Positions 20,976-29,878 of a DNA stretch of 40,000 nucleotides are shown here, piece by piece; position 1 is the first letter of the stretch; each line of letters opens with the position of its first letter. Both the position numbers and the translations under genes were made by a program. Origin of the DNA: Prorocentrum cordatum. Taxonomy: Eukaryota; Sar; Dinophyceae; Prorocentrales; Prorocentraceae. Under the pieces are notes generated by a model that was not told the DNA's origin, did not search any database, and saw nothing but the letters and a program-made list of their open reading frames with translations. Location: positions 1 to 40,000 of the forward strand of contig CAUYUJ010000770.1 of the NCBI GenBank assembly GCA_963575745.1, written 5' to 3'.

Positions 20976-21190
20976 TTGCGGTACCCACAACTTCATATGG
21001 TTGGGTCCTGCGCCAGGATAATTTGTCGAGCAGCTCGGTGAGGCCCTCGATGTCCTGTCCAGTCGGGCACCACAGCTGGTGCCAGCTCGTGACCTTGTGG
21101 TCCAGGATGTCTTTCGGGTGGACAATGGTCTCGGTGCCGACGAGGATGGACTCCGCAGGAGTGGGCCGAGGCCGCGATGTGCGAAAGAGC
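20976..21190 (-). pseudogene. Endonuclease-RT linker fragment of the retrotransposon
   Basis: The minus strand encodes about 65 residues of balanced composition (from RPTPAESILVGTETIVHP through TSWHQLWCPTGQDIEGL to VGTAIVNILFGEA) with no stop. The Trp-X4-Trp pattern resembles the region just before RT in dinoflagellate LINEs. It is cut by the 100-bp array on one side and by the G-rich unit on the other, which is strong evidence that both interrupt one former coding sequence. Confidence 0.55.
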
Positions 21191-22420
21191 GTGTTCTACC
21201 GCTGCTGGCGGAAAACCGGGGGGGGGGGGGTCACTACCGGTTCGAACCCCTCCCCCCCCCCAGCTCATCATGAAAAGGGGGGGGGTCACTACCGGTTCGA
21301 ACCCCTCCCCCCCTCCCCCCCCTCGAAAACCGAAACCGGGGGGGTCACTACCGGTTCGAACCCCCCCCCCCCTCGAAAACCGAGTGGGGGTGCGGACAGT
21401 GGTGGGGACGGTGTTGGTGGGGACAGTGGTGAGGGGATAGCGGGACAGTGGTGGGGACAGTGGGACAGTGGGACAGTGGTGGGGACGGTAGTGGTGGGGA
21501 CAGTGGTGGGGACAATGGTGGGAACAGGGGGGGACAGTGGACAGTGGTGGTGACGGTGGTGGTGGGGACAGTGGTGTGGGGACAATGGGAATGAGGTGGA
21601 AACAGTGGGACAGTGGAGGGTACAATGGTGGTGGGGACAGTGGTGAAGGCGGTGGCGAGGACGGCGGTGGGACAATGGGACAGAGGTACAGTGGGGACAG
21701 TGGTGGGGACAGTGGGGACAGTGGTGGGAACAGTGGGACAGCTCAGTGGGACAGCGGAGGAGTCAGTGGGACAGTGGGGACAGTGGGGATAGTCGGGCAG
21801 TGGTTGGGGCCGTGGAGACAGTGGGGAGAGTGGAACCGTGGTGGGAACAGTTCTGGGGACAGCGGGGACAGTGCGACAGTGGTGGGGCCACTGGTGGGGA
21901 CAGTAGGGGCGGTGGTGGAACCAGTGGGGACAGCGGTGGTGAGGACAGTGGTGCTGGGAACACCAGTGGGGGATGTGATGCGGACGGTGGTGGGGACCGG
22001 GAGTCGTTTGCTGGCGGTGAGGGGGGGGGAGGGGGGGGGGGGGGGTCCGAACCGGTAGTGACCCCCCCCGGTTTCCGATCCGAAGGGTGAGGGGGGGGGG
22101 GGGGAGGGGTTCGAACCGGTAGTGACCCCCCCGGTTTTTCCGTCCGAGGGGGGGGGGGGGGTGGGGGGGGGAGGGGTTCGAACCGGTAGTGACCCCCCCG
22201 GTTTTCGAGCGGGAGGGGGGGGGGGGGGGGAGAGGTTAGGGGGGGGGGGTTTTGCCGGGGGAGGGGGGGGGAGGGGTTCCAGCAGGGGGGGATTTTCGGA
22301 GGGGGGGGGGTGACCCCCGGGTTCCGGAGGAAAAGGTTGGCAATTTTCCACAGTAAAGCGGCGGTGGATCACGCTCTCTCCGATGTGCGGTGCAGCGTGC
22401 CCAGCGCTGGGCCTGTCACC
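21150..22420. mobile_element. G-rich unit with nested inverted repeats inside the retrotransposon
   Basis: The outer arms (about 21150-21218 and 22335-22420) are similar when one is reversed: AAAGAGCGTGTTCTACCGC against GAGAGCGTGATCCACCGC, each followed inward by GGAAAA. Inside them are three copies of GTCACTACCGGTTCGAACC on the left (starting 21230, 21285, 21343) and three in reverse on the right (ending 22062, 22126, 22193), embedded in long G or C runs. The centre is a GGGACAGTGG minisatellite. No protein is encoded. GGTTCGAACCC fits the pol III B-box pattern, but no A box or tRNA fold is seen. Its symmetric layout suggests an insertion, yet no target duplication is evident. Confidence 0.6.
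21385..21990. repeat. GGGACAGTGG minisatellite
   Basis: Short units of about 10-14 bp (GTGGGGACAGTG, GGGACAGTGGTGG) form the core between the inverted arms. Ser/Gly/Asp-rich plus frames and Pro/Thr/His-rich minus frames are composition artefacts. Confidence 0.9.
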
Positions 22421-22837
22421 GACCATTCCTGGAAGTCGCGCAGTGACCTCGCCGGGGCGCGTCGCTGCGCCCTGCGGCTGACCACTCCCGCTGCTCCAGC
22501 GAAGCTGACGCTGGTGCCGACGGCGATGGTCTGGATGTGATTGGGCAGCTGCAGCCACTGGTCCCGCTGCTCCTGCTTTGGCTTCCTGGTGCGGGCGCTC
22601 TACTGCTGTGTGAAGCTGGGCAAGGTGCTTCTGCCCGTTGCCCCGCGCCTTGTGTCGGTAGATGTGCTGCAAGGTAGTGTGTAGCCGAGTTCACCGCGAG
22701 CTGCTCTGATCCCGCAGTGCCGATGGTCGCTTCGACTGGCTCTCTCTCGCTGTGGCGACGTGGAACTCTGGGCTGACTGCGCGCGAGCTTCCAAGAAAGT
22801 CCTGCTGGTGGTGTGCGTGGATTGTCGCCTCCACCGC
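22330..22837 (-). pseudogene. Degraded linker part of the retrotransposon
   Basis: Between the Ser-rich segment and the G-rich unit all three minus frames have coding-like pieces, for example LQHIYRHKARGNGQKHLAQ near 22675-22620 and WLQLPNHIQTIAVGTSVSF near 22562-22506. None is continuous. I infer frameshifted linker between endonuclease and RT; exact frames cannot be fixed by eye. Confidence 0.35.
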
Positions 22838-23700
22838 TCAAATCCAGGATCCGTGCAGTTGCCCCATCTGCGACGAGCGAACTGGCTTGAGCCAACATGC
22901 CCCGGAGGATGTGACCGCACCAGAGGGAGCACAGAGGTTGGGGTTCAACATCCCCGTTTGCGACCGATGATCATGCCACAACTCGCTGGGTATGTTAAAG
23001 TTGGGCTGGATGGCATCCTTGGGTTCTCCTCCCTGTGTATTAGCAGGTAGCGGGGGGTTCTCACGCTGGGCCGAATTCGCTTGCGCTGGGCTCGGTGCCT
23101 CGGAGGATATGTCGGAACTGTTTCCTTCGGGTCCTCTCGGGCTGACTGAGCTCGACGCGGGCAGGCGATACTGAGACGACTGGCGTGCATGTACTGGCTG
23201 CTGCAACGAGTGGTGAGCTTCGCTGTTTTGATCACTCTCACTCTGGACAGCCGAAAAAGCATGGCTAGAAGATGTATGGGTGCTGTTTTGCCCGCTCCCA
23301 GTCGGGCAGAAAGACGCGCTGTGACTGAGAGAGGTCGGGCTGGCCGAATGCGGTTGGCTGCCTGACATGTCGGATGCGCTGCAGGCGCCTGGCTCGGGCA
23401 CAACAGCTGAAGCAACAGAAACAGGTGCGGCAGCAGCGGCAGCGGTGGGCAAGGAAAATGCCCGCTGAAAGTTGGTCTCATCAGCCCATGGGTCCTCTTC
23501 ATCGGCCTCCACTTGTATGCCCTGTGGTTCCTCCTCGGACGTTTCGCCAGCTTTCGTGGAGACGTGGTCGGTGTTGCCGTTCTCCCGCAGGTCTCCAGAC
23601 GGCGCAGTGTAGGTCTGCTCGCGCTTCTGGGTGCCGAGGATGACTTTGTCTGCCCGTTCGGCCCTCGCACGGCTGGACTTGGACCCTGGCGTGGGCGCGC
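22838..23700 (-). pseudogene. Ser/Gln/Pro-rich linker after the endonuclease
   Basis: This is the C-terminal part of a 471-codon frame (22838-24253). It contains an acidic patch (EADEEDPWADETNFQRAF), then an Ala run and a long Ser/Pro/Gln-rich low-complexity stretch to the stop. No domain is recognised. Its position suggests a flexible connector of the polyprotein. The frame stays open for about 285 codons, so it has decayed less than its neighbours. Confidence 0.45.
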
Positions 23701-24400
23701 ATGTCGGCCGAGGCACTGCTGGCAGCCGACGCGGGGGGCTCATGGTTTCGGTGAGGAGCTGCCCCCCTGCTGCAACGAAACGCATGCGTCGTGCGTAGTG
23801 CGGCCGCCGAGGTGCGTCAGGTACTGCTCTGATGTCGGTGAAGTATGGCTGCGCTGCTGTGCTGATGGCGAGGTAGTCCAGGTGTGGGGGGCCTGCTTGC
23901 CGCCTCCTGGATCGCGCGTGCACTCCACGTCTGCGCATCGAATTCGGCCGCCTACCTCGCCGAAGAAGCCCGAGGCCTGGATGGTCGCTGGGTTGACGTT
24001 CCAGCCCCCGCCCACGACCCACGGAAGTTGCAGCGCCCGTGGCAAGCTGCCCAAACGCTCTGCGGGCGCGCCACGTTGGCGCCCGCCAGCCCCTGGAAGT
24101 GCCGCAGTGGACGATGGCCGCAAGGGCGTGCCCGCTGGAGTGCAGCACGGCGGGGGCGAAGCCGTCCGGGCACTGGCGCGGCGGGGCGCGGCGTGCTGGC
24201 GCCGGGGCCCCTCCGTGCAGGATGTTGGCCTCGAAGTGGCCCCTCGCTGGCATCCATTCGCCTCCCTCGTTGGCGCGGCCTGCGACCTCTGGTTCGATGG
24301 GGGTCAGGCCTCCCGTCAGGCTGCCGCGCGCGAGGGGAGGGTCGGGCGGGGGCGTGGAGCAGGCGGAGGTTGGCGCGCCGAGCTCGTCCAGCGTGCACGT
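23701..24400 (-). pseudogene. APE-type endonuclease domain of the retrotransposon
   Basis: The endonuclease would nick target DNA to prime reverse transcription. One frame (23740-24123) reads LPWVVGGGWNVNPATIQ at about 24030-23980, corresponding to the Gly-Asp-(Trp/Phe)-Asn catalytic motif, with the Asp replaced by Gly. It continues with ASGFFGEVGGRI. After a frameshift near 23900 the neighbouring frame gives HLDYLAIS (23884-23861), the usual Asp-Tyr segment, and VPDAPRRPHY (about 23825-23796), with the C-terminal His. The N-terminal part (24400-24100) is scrambled among frames. Both the motif change and the frameshift would inactivate it. Confidence 0.65.
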
Positions 24401-24479
24401 GGCGTTGCTGTGGGGGGACTGTGCTTGTACGTGTGCTGGGGTCGCTCTCGGCGGCCTGGTGGTGTGCTGAGGTCCCTTG

Positions 24480-24646
24480 TTAAGAGGGGGCCCTGCCCCT
24501 GCCCGCCGCGCCGCCCTTGGTCTGTGGCCGGCTCTGCGTGGGCGGGCTGGCGGCCCCCCTGCCGCTGCCTGCGCCCCCCACGGCGTGCTGGGCCTCGGCG
24601 GCGGCGTGGGCGGCGAGGGTGGCCGCGGACAAGCGGGCGGCCTCCT
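24480..24646 (-). pseudogene. C-terminal piece of ORF1 beyond the inserted element
   Basis: Directly after the 207-bp insert the ORF1 frame continues with KEEAARLSAATLAAHAAAEA, a helical Ala/Glu-rich stretch, then Gly/Pro-rich sequence, ending at TAA at 24480. It is in the same frame as the 25808 start, because the insert is 69 codons long. Confidence 0.6.
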
Positions 24647-24853
24647 CCTTCAATCGGGGGCGGAAAAGAGGGGGGTGATGACTAGGGGGGGTGGATATCA
24701 TGGCGGGGGCCATGATATTTCCCCAGATTTCATGGCGCCTCTTCTCATTTCATTACGTTCCTGGCCCCCCCGCTGGGCCGCGCACGTGCCGCCGGTCATG
24801 ATTTGCGCCCCCTCCTCTTGGACACCCCCCTCTTGGCCGCTCCCGATTCAAGG
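24647..24853. mobile_element. 207-bp terminal-inverted-repeat element inserted in ORF1
   Basis: The ends (24647-24677 and 24823-24853) are 31-bp inverted repeats matching at 27 of 31 positions, reading CCTTCAATCGGGGGCGG on the left. It lies between Glu/Ala-rich helical ORF1 sequence on both sides and brings an in-frame stop (24753). Inside is a perfect 10-bp hairpin, ATATCATGGC / GCCATGATAT with a GGGG loop (24695-24718). No second copy in this window. Its insertion into a retroelement gene dates it after that element's arrival. Confidence 0.75.
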
Positions 24854-25808
24854 CAGCCTCGTCCCTCTCGGCGGCGGATGCCTCCTCGGCGCTGGGGGCG
24901 GGCTCTGGCGCCGTCGGCGCCTCAGGGCCTTCGTCTGGTGGCGCCTGCTGCGCGGAGGCTGCCGTGCCGTCGGCGCCCTTGCGCTTCTTGAGCAGGGGCT
25001 GTTCCTGCTTCTGGCGCACCGCCATGGCACGATTGATCAGCGCCTGGACCTGGGGCTCCTTCGTGTCGTATTGCTTTCGAAGTTCTTCAAGTCCAGCCTT
25101 CACCGATGTGAGTTCAGCTCGTTCATGCTCCTCGAAGTCCAGGTCGGCGATGTCCTCGGAGAGCTGGGCGTCCCAGGCCATCGAGAAGACAGGTTCTCCT
25201 GGGCCAGCCTGGACGTCCTTCTGCTCCGCGGAGCCCACGGTCCCGACGCCCTCGGCCTGGGCGAGCGCGGCGTTGGCCTTCTTCTTGATCGTCTCCGTGC
25301 GCGCAACCTTGAGGGCCGCCTCCCGCTCCTTGGCCTCGGCGGCGGTGAGGCTCTCCCTGAGCTTCACCACGTTGCCGACCAGCTGCCTGTGGCGATGGAG
25401 AGCTGCTCGGTAGTTGCCGTCCGCGCGCTTCATGGCCTCAACCTGTGTGGGCGGCGTGCCCGCCTCCTCCTCCGCCGTGGCGACGAACCTGGCGATCTGC
25501 GACTGCAGGACGGCCTTCAGCTGCGGGCCCGTCGTCTCCGCCATGGCGCGCTGGAGGTGGTCCACGGCCGAAGACGGTTGGCGGAATGTGCCGCGGCGCC
25601 TGCTGCCCGCTGCGCCCGACGGGTCCTCCAGGTGGACGATCTCCGCGGGGCCGAAGGTCACGGTGCGTTCTCCTGGTGACTGGGAGCGCGGGCGGTGTGG
25701 GCGGACACGACGAGCACACTCGGGACAAGTTTGGAGCGTCGCATCCAATCGATCATTGTACTCGCATGTGCCGCAGCCGCGGCACCTGGTCCATGGTCTC
25801 TGAGTCAT
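24753..25808 (-). CDS. LINE ORF1-like protein, zinc ribbon plus coiled coil
   Basis: A 351-codon open frame, the best-preserved coding sequence in the window. ORF1 proteins of LINEs bind element RNA. Residues 9, 12, 28 and 31 are cysteines (CRGC near the start, CPEC at 28-31), forming a C-X2-C-X15-C-X2-C zinc ribbon. Residues about 75-250 are charged and Ala/Glu/Lys-rich with a heptad feel, as in a coiled coil. A Pro/Ala-rich tail follows. The last ~25 codons and the stop belong to the inserted 24647-24853 element; the native frame resumes beyond it. I chose the ATG at 25808 because MTQRPW leads directly into the ribbon. It is upstream of the endonuclease on the same strand. Expression is unknown. 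Confidence 0.7.
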   Translation of the reverse strand: MTQRPWTRCRGCGTCEYNDRLDATLQTCPECARRVRPHRPRSQSPGERTVTFGPAEIVHLEDPSGAAGSRRRGTFRQPSSAVDHLQRAMAETTGPQLKAVLQSQIARFVATAEEEAGTPPTQVEAMKRADGNYRAALHRHRQLVGNVVKLRESLTAAEAKEREAALKVARTETIKKKANAALAQAEGVGTVGSAEQKDVQAGPGEPVFSMAWDAQLSEDIADLDFEEHERAELTSVKAGLEELRKQYDTKEPQVQALINRAMAVRQKQEQPLLKKRKGADGTAASAQQAPPDEGPEAPTAPEPAPSAEEASAAERDEAALNRERPRGGCPRGGGANHDRRHVRGPAGGPGT

Positions 25809-25911
25809 CCATCCTCCCCCGCTTTAGCTATCGCCAAGGTCTGCGATGTGTGAATGCGCAACTACGGCGATACCCCTCAACTGCCGCGTGGAGGCGCGGG
25901 GGAGCTGGGCG

Positions 25912-25930
25912 CTATGCCAAAATGACTCGG
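25912..25930 (-). promoter_or_regulatory. Possible relic of the dinoflagellate spliced leader upstream of ORF1
   Basis: On the minus strand, about 105 bp before the ORF1 ATG, the sequence reads CCGAGTCATTTTGGCATAG. The conserved dinoflagellate spliced leader has CCGTAG, then CCATTTTGGCTCAAG. CATTTTGGC and CCG/AG agree, about 15 of 21 positions with one gap. Relic leaders occur when trans-spliced mRNA is copied back into the genome, and the strand and position are right. A 9-bp exact core could also be chance in 40 kb. Confidence 0.3.
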
Positions 25931-25939
25931 GTCCAGATG

Positions 25940-26110
25940 TTACTTGAGGGAGGAGGAGGAATAGGAGGAGGCGGAGGCGGCTGCGGAGGCGGAGGCGGAG
26001 GCGGAGGAGGAGGATGAGGAGGAGGAAGAGAAGGAAAAGGAGGAGGAGGAAGAGGAGGAAGAGGAGGAGGAGGAGGAGGACGAGGAGGAGGAGGAGGAGG
26101 AGGAAGGTGG
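25940..26110. repeat. (GGA)n/(GGC) purine tract
   Basis: GGAGGAGGAGG with GGCGGA variants, near-pure purine on the plus strand. It lies just upstream of the retroelement's 5' leader. Confidence 0.9.
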
Positions 26111-26834
26111 CAGGACCCCCCGCCTAACGACCACTCCATGACTCGAGCTCCTTCGAAGGGGCTGCTGGCAGGTCTCGCGGCTACGCCCGCAGCACGAACA
26201 AGAGAGCACGTCATTGAGAGTCGATTTCAGCATGAGTCTCATGGCACTGCGAGGCAAGCGGGTGGGCCAACGGATCCGTTTCGTCGGTCCCAGTTCCCAC
26301 GGCCGCCACCCGACCTTCCTCGGGAGGTGGCGTAAAGAGCAACAACTTGCTGGCCACACAAGGACCTGGCTAGCGAGCAGACTGTACACCCCGCTTCGAG
26401 AAACGGGGAGAACACACACAGACACTACACTTCGTCAATGTGCGGCTCTGCACAGTCGCATGCCGAGCCGCGACCACTCGTTCCCACGCATTTGGGCACT
26501 GGTGCACGCGTTCTCGCTCGCACGTGCTCGTGCCCAATCCTCTTTCGCACTCCGGGGGGGGGGGGGGGCACGCAGCAGAGCACCTCACGCTGAATCCACA
26601 CAAGCCGCCGCTTCAACACATCGGTGCTTACTTTATCGGTTCGGTGTGTGATGGCAGCTGGCTCAGCGGGGACGGCGGCCCGGCGGGCCGCCGCTCCCGC
26701 ACGAGCGTCGACAGCTCCATGCAAGAGTTCCCCGATGGTGTCTAAATGAAGGGCACTGCCTTGGGCTGTCCAGCATGTAGGACTTCATGGGGGACTCGGG
26801 AGGCTTCCTGAAACCTTGAACCAGGGACCAACGG
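26111..26834. other. Unassigned region
   Basis: Contains a G14 run at about 26553-26567 and no recognisable gene. A 145-codon plus-strand frame (26214-26651) begins with balanced composition (MRVDFSMSLMALRGKRVGQR) but has no recognised domain. It overlaps equally long frames on the other strand. Confidence 0.4.
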
Positions 26835-27021
26835 GAGGACGAGAAGGAGGAAGATGAGGAGGGGGAGGAGGAGGGGGAGGAGGAGGGGGAGGAGGAGGGG
26901 GAGGAGGTGTAAGAGGAGGACGAGGAGAAGGTGACACAAAAACGCGGACAACGATGATAGGGAGAGGACGAGGAGGACCAGCGTAAATTCATGATGCATC
27001 AAGGATGCTGCAATACACCCT
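26835..27021. repeat. GGA/GGGGGA tract and duplicated 3' flank, copy 1
   Basis: A GGGGGAGGAGGA tract (about 26850-26930) runs to GAGGAGGACCAGCGTAAATTC. The next ~60 bp (including CATCAAGGATGCTGCAATA and ACCCTCC) resembles 28255-28330, where a GGA tract is followed by GAGGACCAGTGCAAAC and CACCAAAGATGTTGCCATAA. The tract and its flank were thus duplicated together. Confidence 0.6.
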
Positions 27022-28254
27022 CCAGTCCCAGGCCTCCTCCCCATCAGTTCTGACAGGTATTCTCTTACACTGCGGGAGACACCCCACTGAATGACTGCCA
27101 TTGAGGCGCCCCCCCGTCCCAGGCAACATGATGAGGTTCAGGGAAATGTCCAACAGCAACCCCATATCGAAAAGGAGCCTAACTCTAAACGTATGGATGT
27201 CGCACAATGTCACGACCCTGGTCATATTTGTTGAGGGTATCCCAGGCGAGAGCCACATGTTGACGAGCAACCGCTCTTTCTCCGTGTAGCTGCTGCAAAT
27301 TTTGCAAGACCGTGCCACAGAGTTTGAGGACGTATCCAGCGAACACTGTATTTTGAACACGCAGTGGCCTGCATCCTTCTTTTTAGAACCTTTGACCCCA
27401 ACGAGAGCGGTGCTAAGGCTATGTCTCTGGTGGTTTCCTGACCAGTGTGCGCGGTGCTGAGGCGAGAACCGCATTTAGGAAATGAGCCAGCCTCCATCTT
27501 GGTAGCTGGAAGCTTTCGTACCGAATGCCCGCGTCGCTGAGGCGGTAGCTGCATTTTGAAAACCACCGGCTTCCATCCTTGCCATTTGTTGGATTCTCCG
27601 CTTCTGGATCGTACATTGGAGGAATTATCAAGCGAAACGCACGTGCCAGCCTACAGACACGTCTGGTGGCGCGATACAGAAAGCGTCGGAAGAGGACGAG
27701 GAGGAGGAGGAGGACGAGGGGGGGGGGAGAGAGGAGGGAACGCGAAGGCCGCAGCCCGCCTCCGTCTCGTTCCTCCAGAGATCTGCGCACCGCTCTGTCG
27801 TTCCTTCTTTTACCTCCTTGCGCCTGTTTGGTTTTCTTCCCCACCCCCAGGCTTTTGGCCGTGGCGGAGAGTGGTGTGAACATGATGTCTTGTTAACGCC
27901 CTCATTCTGCCCCCCCAAGGCAGTCGCCGAACCACGGACGAGCCTCGCTCTGGGTGAGCGCCCCGGGTCTATAGAGTTGCGGACTCGCCCAATGCTCAAT
28001 CTCACACTTGAGAAAGGGAGCCGCCACCATCCAACCCCATCCAACCTACATACTTCACACATCGCACGTGAAAACCTCCAGCTCAGCTCCTTGCACCTAC
28101 TCGGTTTTCTTCCCCACCCCCGGGGGCTGGGCCGTGGCGGAGGGGTCAGGGGCATCATCAGGCACGCGCGACAGCGCTGCCCGCAGCTCGAAGGAGGGAG
28201 GAAGGGAGGACACGATGGGGGAGAGCGAGGACGAGGAGGCGGAGGAGTGGGACG
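27022..28254. other. Unassigned region with short direct duplications
   Basis: A direct repeat of about 55 bp lies at 27818-27873 and 28086-28142, sharing GGTTTTCTTCCCCACCCCC and GGCCGTGGCGGAG. Two diverged units around GCTGAGGCG at about 27458 and 27535 share CATTT and CCTCCATC. A 161-codon minus-strand frame (26989-27474) has fairly balanced composition and several Cys but no recognised domain. A GGA-rich patch lies at 27690-27740. Confidence 0.45.
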
Positions 28255-28415
28255 AGGAGGAGGACAAGGAGGAGGAGGAGGACCAGTGCAAACCCAAGAC
28301 TCACCAAAGATGTTGCCATAAACCCTCCCTCCAAGTTTCCTCTTCATAGGTCCCCACCAGGACGTATTCTCATTGAGGGAAGCGCCATGCTGGAGGACAA
28401 CCTTCCGAAGATGAA
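28255..28415. repeat. GGA tract and duplicated 3' flank, copy 2
   Basis: Partner of 26835-27021: GAGGAGGAGGACCAGTGC, then CACCAAAGATGTTGCCATAA and ACCCTCC. Beyond about 28330 the two copies diverge and nothing else is recognised. Confidence 0.5.
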
Positions 28416-28625
28416 CCGTGCCAAAACACCATTCCTGGGACCTTAGCGCAGCGAAATCAACGTTCCTGTTGCGTCCTGACGATCCTGAATCCTGTCAGAA
28501 CGCCATTCCTGGGACTTCAACACCGCGAATCAACGTGACAGTCGCGCCCTGACAGTCCTGCATCATGCCGAAAACAACATCTCTGGGACGTCAACTATAA
28601 GAATCCTCGCCTTTGACGTTCTGGG
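28416..28625. repeat. ~75-bp tandem repeat, about 3 copies
   Basis: Units begin GCCAAAACACCATTCCTGGG, GTCAGAACGCCATTCCTGGG and GCCGAAAACAACATCTCTGGG. They share GCGAAATCAACG/GCGAATCAACG and CCTGACGATCCTG/CCTGACAGTCCTG. The third unit is cut short. Confidence 0.7.
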
Positions 28626-28704
28626 GTGCGACAAGGACTAGTTATTTATCCGTAAGGGCTTCGCCCCTTGCCGCCGCCCCCCTTCTCTGTCTGAACGGAT
28701 GTTT

Positions 28705-29390
28705 TAGCGCCGTCTTGATGGTGATGCTGACGCCGATGGTGACGCTGGTGATGCTGATGGCGACGCCGATGGTGACGGTGATGGAGATCTTGCTGATGAT
28801 ACTGCTTCGAGGCAGGTGCTGGTGCTGGTGCTGGTGGTAGTGGCGATGGTGATGATTATGCTGTTGATGATGATAGTGATGATCATGATGAGGAGGAACT
28901 TGATGACCATGATGATGCTGACGATGACGATGATGACGATGCTGATGATGATGCTGGTGATGATGATGATCATGATGATGACGATGATGATGGCTATGCT
29001 GATGGTATGGTGATGATGAACATGATGATGCTGATGATACTGATGATAATGATGCCGATGCCGATGGTGATGCTGATGATGCTGATGATTATGATGATGG
29101 TGGCGATGATGACGATGCCGACGACGATGACGATGATGATGGTGAAGCTGACGATGCTGACGATCGATGCTGATCCTGCTGTTGCTGCTGCCCGCTGATG
29201 ACGATGATGACACTGATACTGATACTGATGATGATGCTGATGATTATGCTGATTCTTGTGATGATGAGGCGGAGGAAGAGGATTATGATGCGGATGATCA
29301 TGATGACGATGATGTTGCTGATGATGATGTCGGTGATGATGATGCTGATGATGGAGATTGTGATTATGATGGTGATGGTGATGGTGTCGG

Positions 29391-29431
<41 letters not shown>

Positions 29432-29516
29432 CTATTGCTGCTGCCCGCTGATGATGATGCTGCTGCTGATGGTGATTCATGATGATGATGCTGCTGATGA
29501 TATTGATGATGATGAG

Positions 29517-29564
<48 letters not shown>

Positions 29565-29680
29565 GATGACGATGATGATGATGATGCTGATGATGATGAT
29601 GCTGATGATGGTGGTGTACACGGCGATGAAGATGATGCTGGTAACGGGGATGATGCTCACGTTGCATGAGATCGAAGAGC
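28705..29680. repeat. Long TGATGA/GATGCT imperfect microsatellite
   Basis: About 1 kb of GATGAT, GATGCTGAT and GACGAT, with pure (GAT)n at 29388-29432. The segment TGCTGCTGCCCGCTGATGA recurs at about 29180 and 29438, suggesting internal duplication. Poly-Asp, poly-Met and His/Ser/Ile-rich frames are artefacts. Confidence 0.95.
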
Positions 29681-29741
29681 TGCAACACATTTGCAGCAAC
29701 ATGAGCCCATCCAGAAGCGATGTGCCCATGAGCAGGAGGAG

Positions 29742-29830
29742 GAGGAGGTTCGGTTGAGGAGTAGGAAGAGGAGGAGGAGGAGGAGGAGGTGGAGGAGGAG
29801 GAGGAGGAGGAGGAGGAGGAGGAGCGACGA
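29742..29830. repeat. (GGA)n tract
   Basis: GAGGAGGAGG repeat interrupted at GTTCGGTTGAGGAGTAGG and continuing to about 29825. Confidence 0.9.
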
Positions 29831-29878
29831 AGGAGGAGCAAGAAGGATGTGCGAGGCGCAGGAGAGGAATTTTTCAAC

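Larger units (their letters stand above)
16277..25930 (-). mobile_element. Degenerate dinoflagellate-type LINE (ORF1-EN-RT-RNase H), heavily invaded
   Basis: Read on the minus strand from 25.9 to 16.3 kb, the order is a 5' leader, ORF1 with zinc ribbon and coiled coil, an APE-type endonuclease, a Ser-rich linker, reverse transcriptase, a CCHC knuckle and RNase H. This is the order of LINE-like retrotransposons that copy themselves by target-primed reverse transcription. In-frame stops (19038-19040, 18412-18414, 17310-17312), several frameshifts and a changed endonuclease motif show it is dead. Later insertions separate the domains: a TIR element (24647-24853), a G-rich inverted-repeat unit (about 21.15-22.42 kb), a ~100-bp tandem array (19190-20975) and a CCT microsatellite (17678-17735). 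Both element ends are uncertain. Assignment to a dinoflagellate lineage comes from motif recall. Confidence 0.8.

Noticed and set aside
21230-22193. tRNA genes suggested by GGTTCGAACC
   Set aside because: No acceptor stem, D arm or A box is seen around any of the six boxes; they sit in G/C homopolymer runs.
27101-27566. Host gene on the minus strand with Cys-rich frame
   Set aside because: Composition is balanced, but there is no recognised domain, start context or splice structure, and other frames of similar length overlap it.
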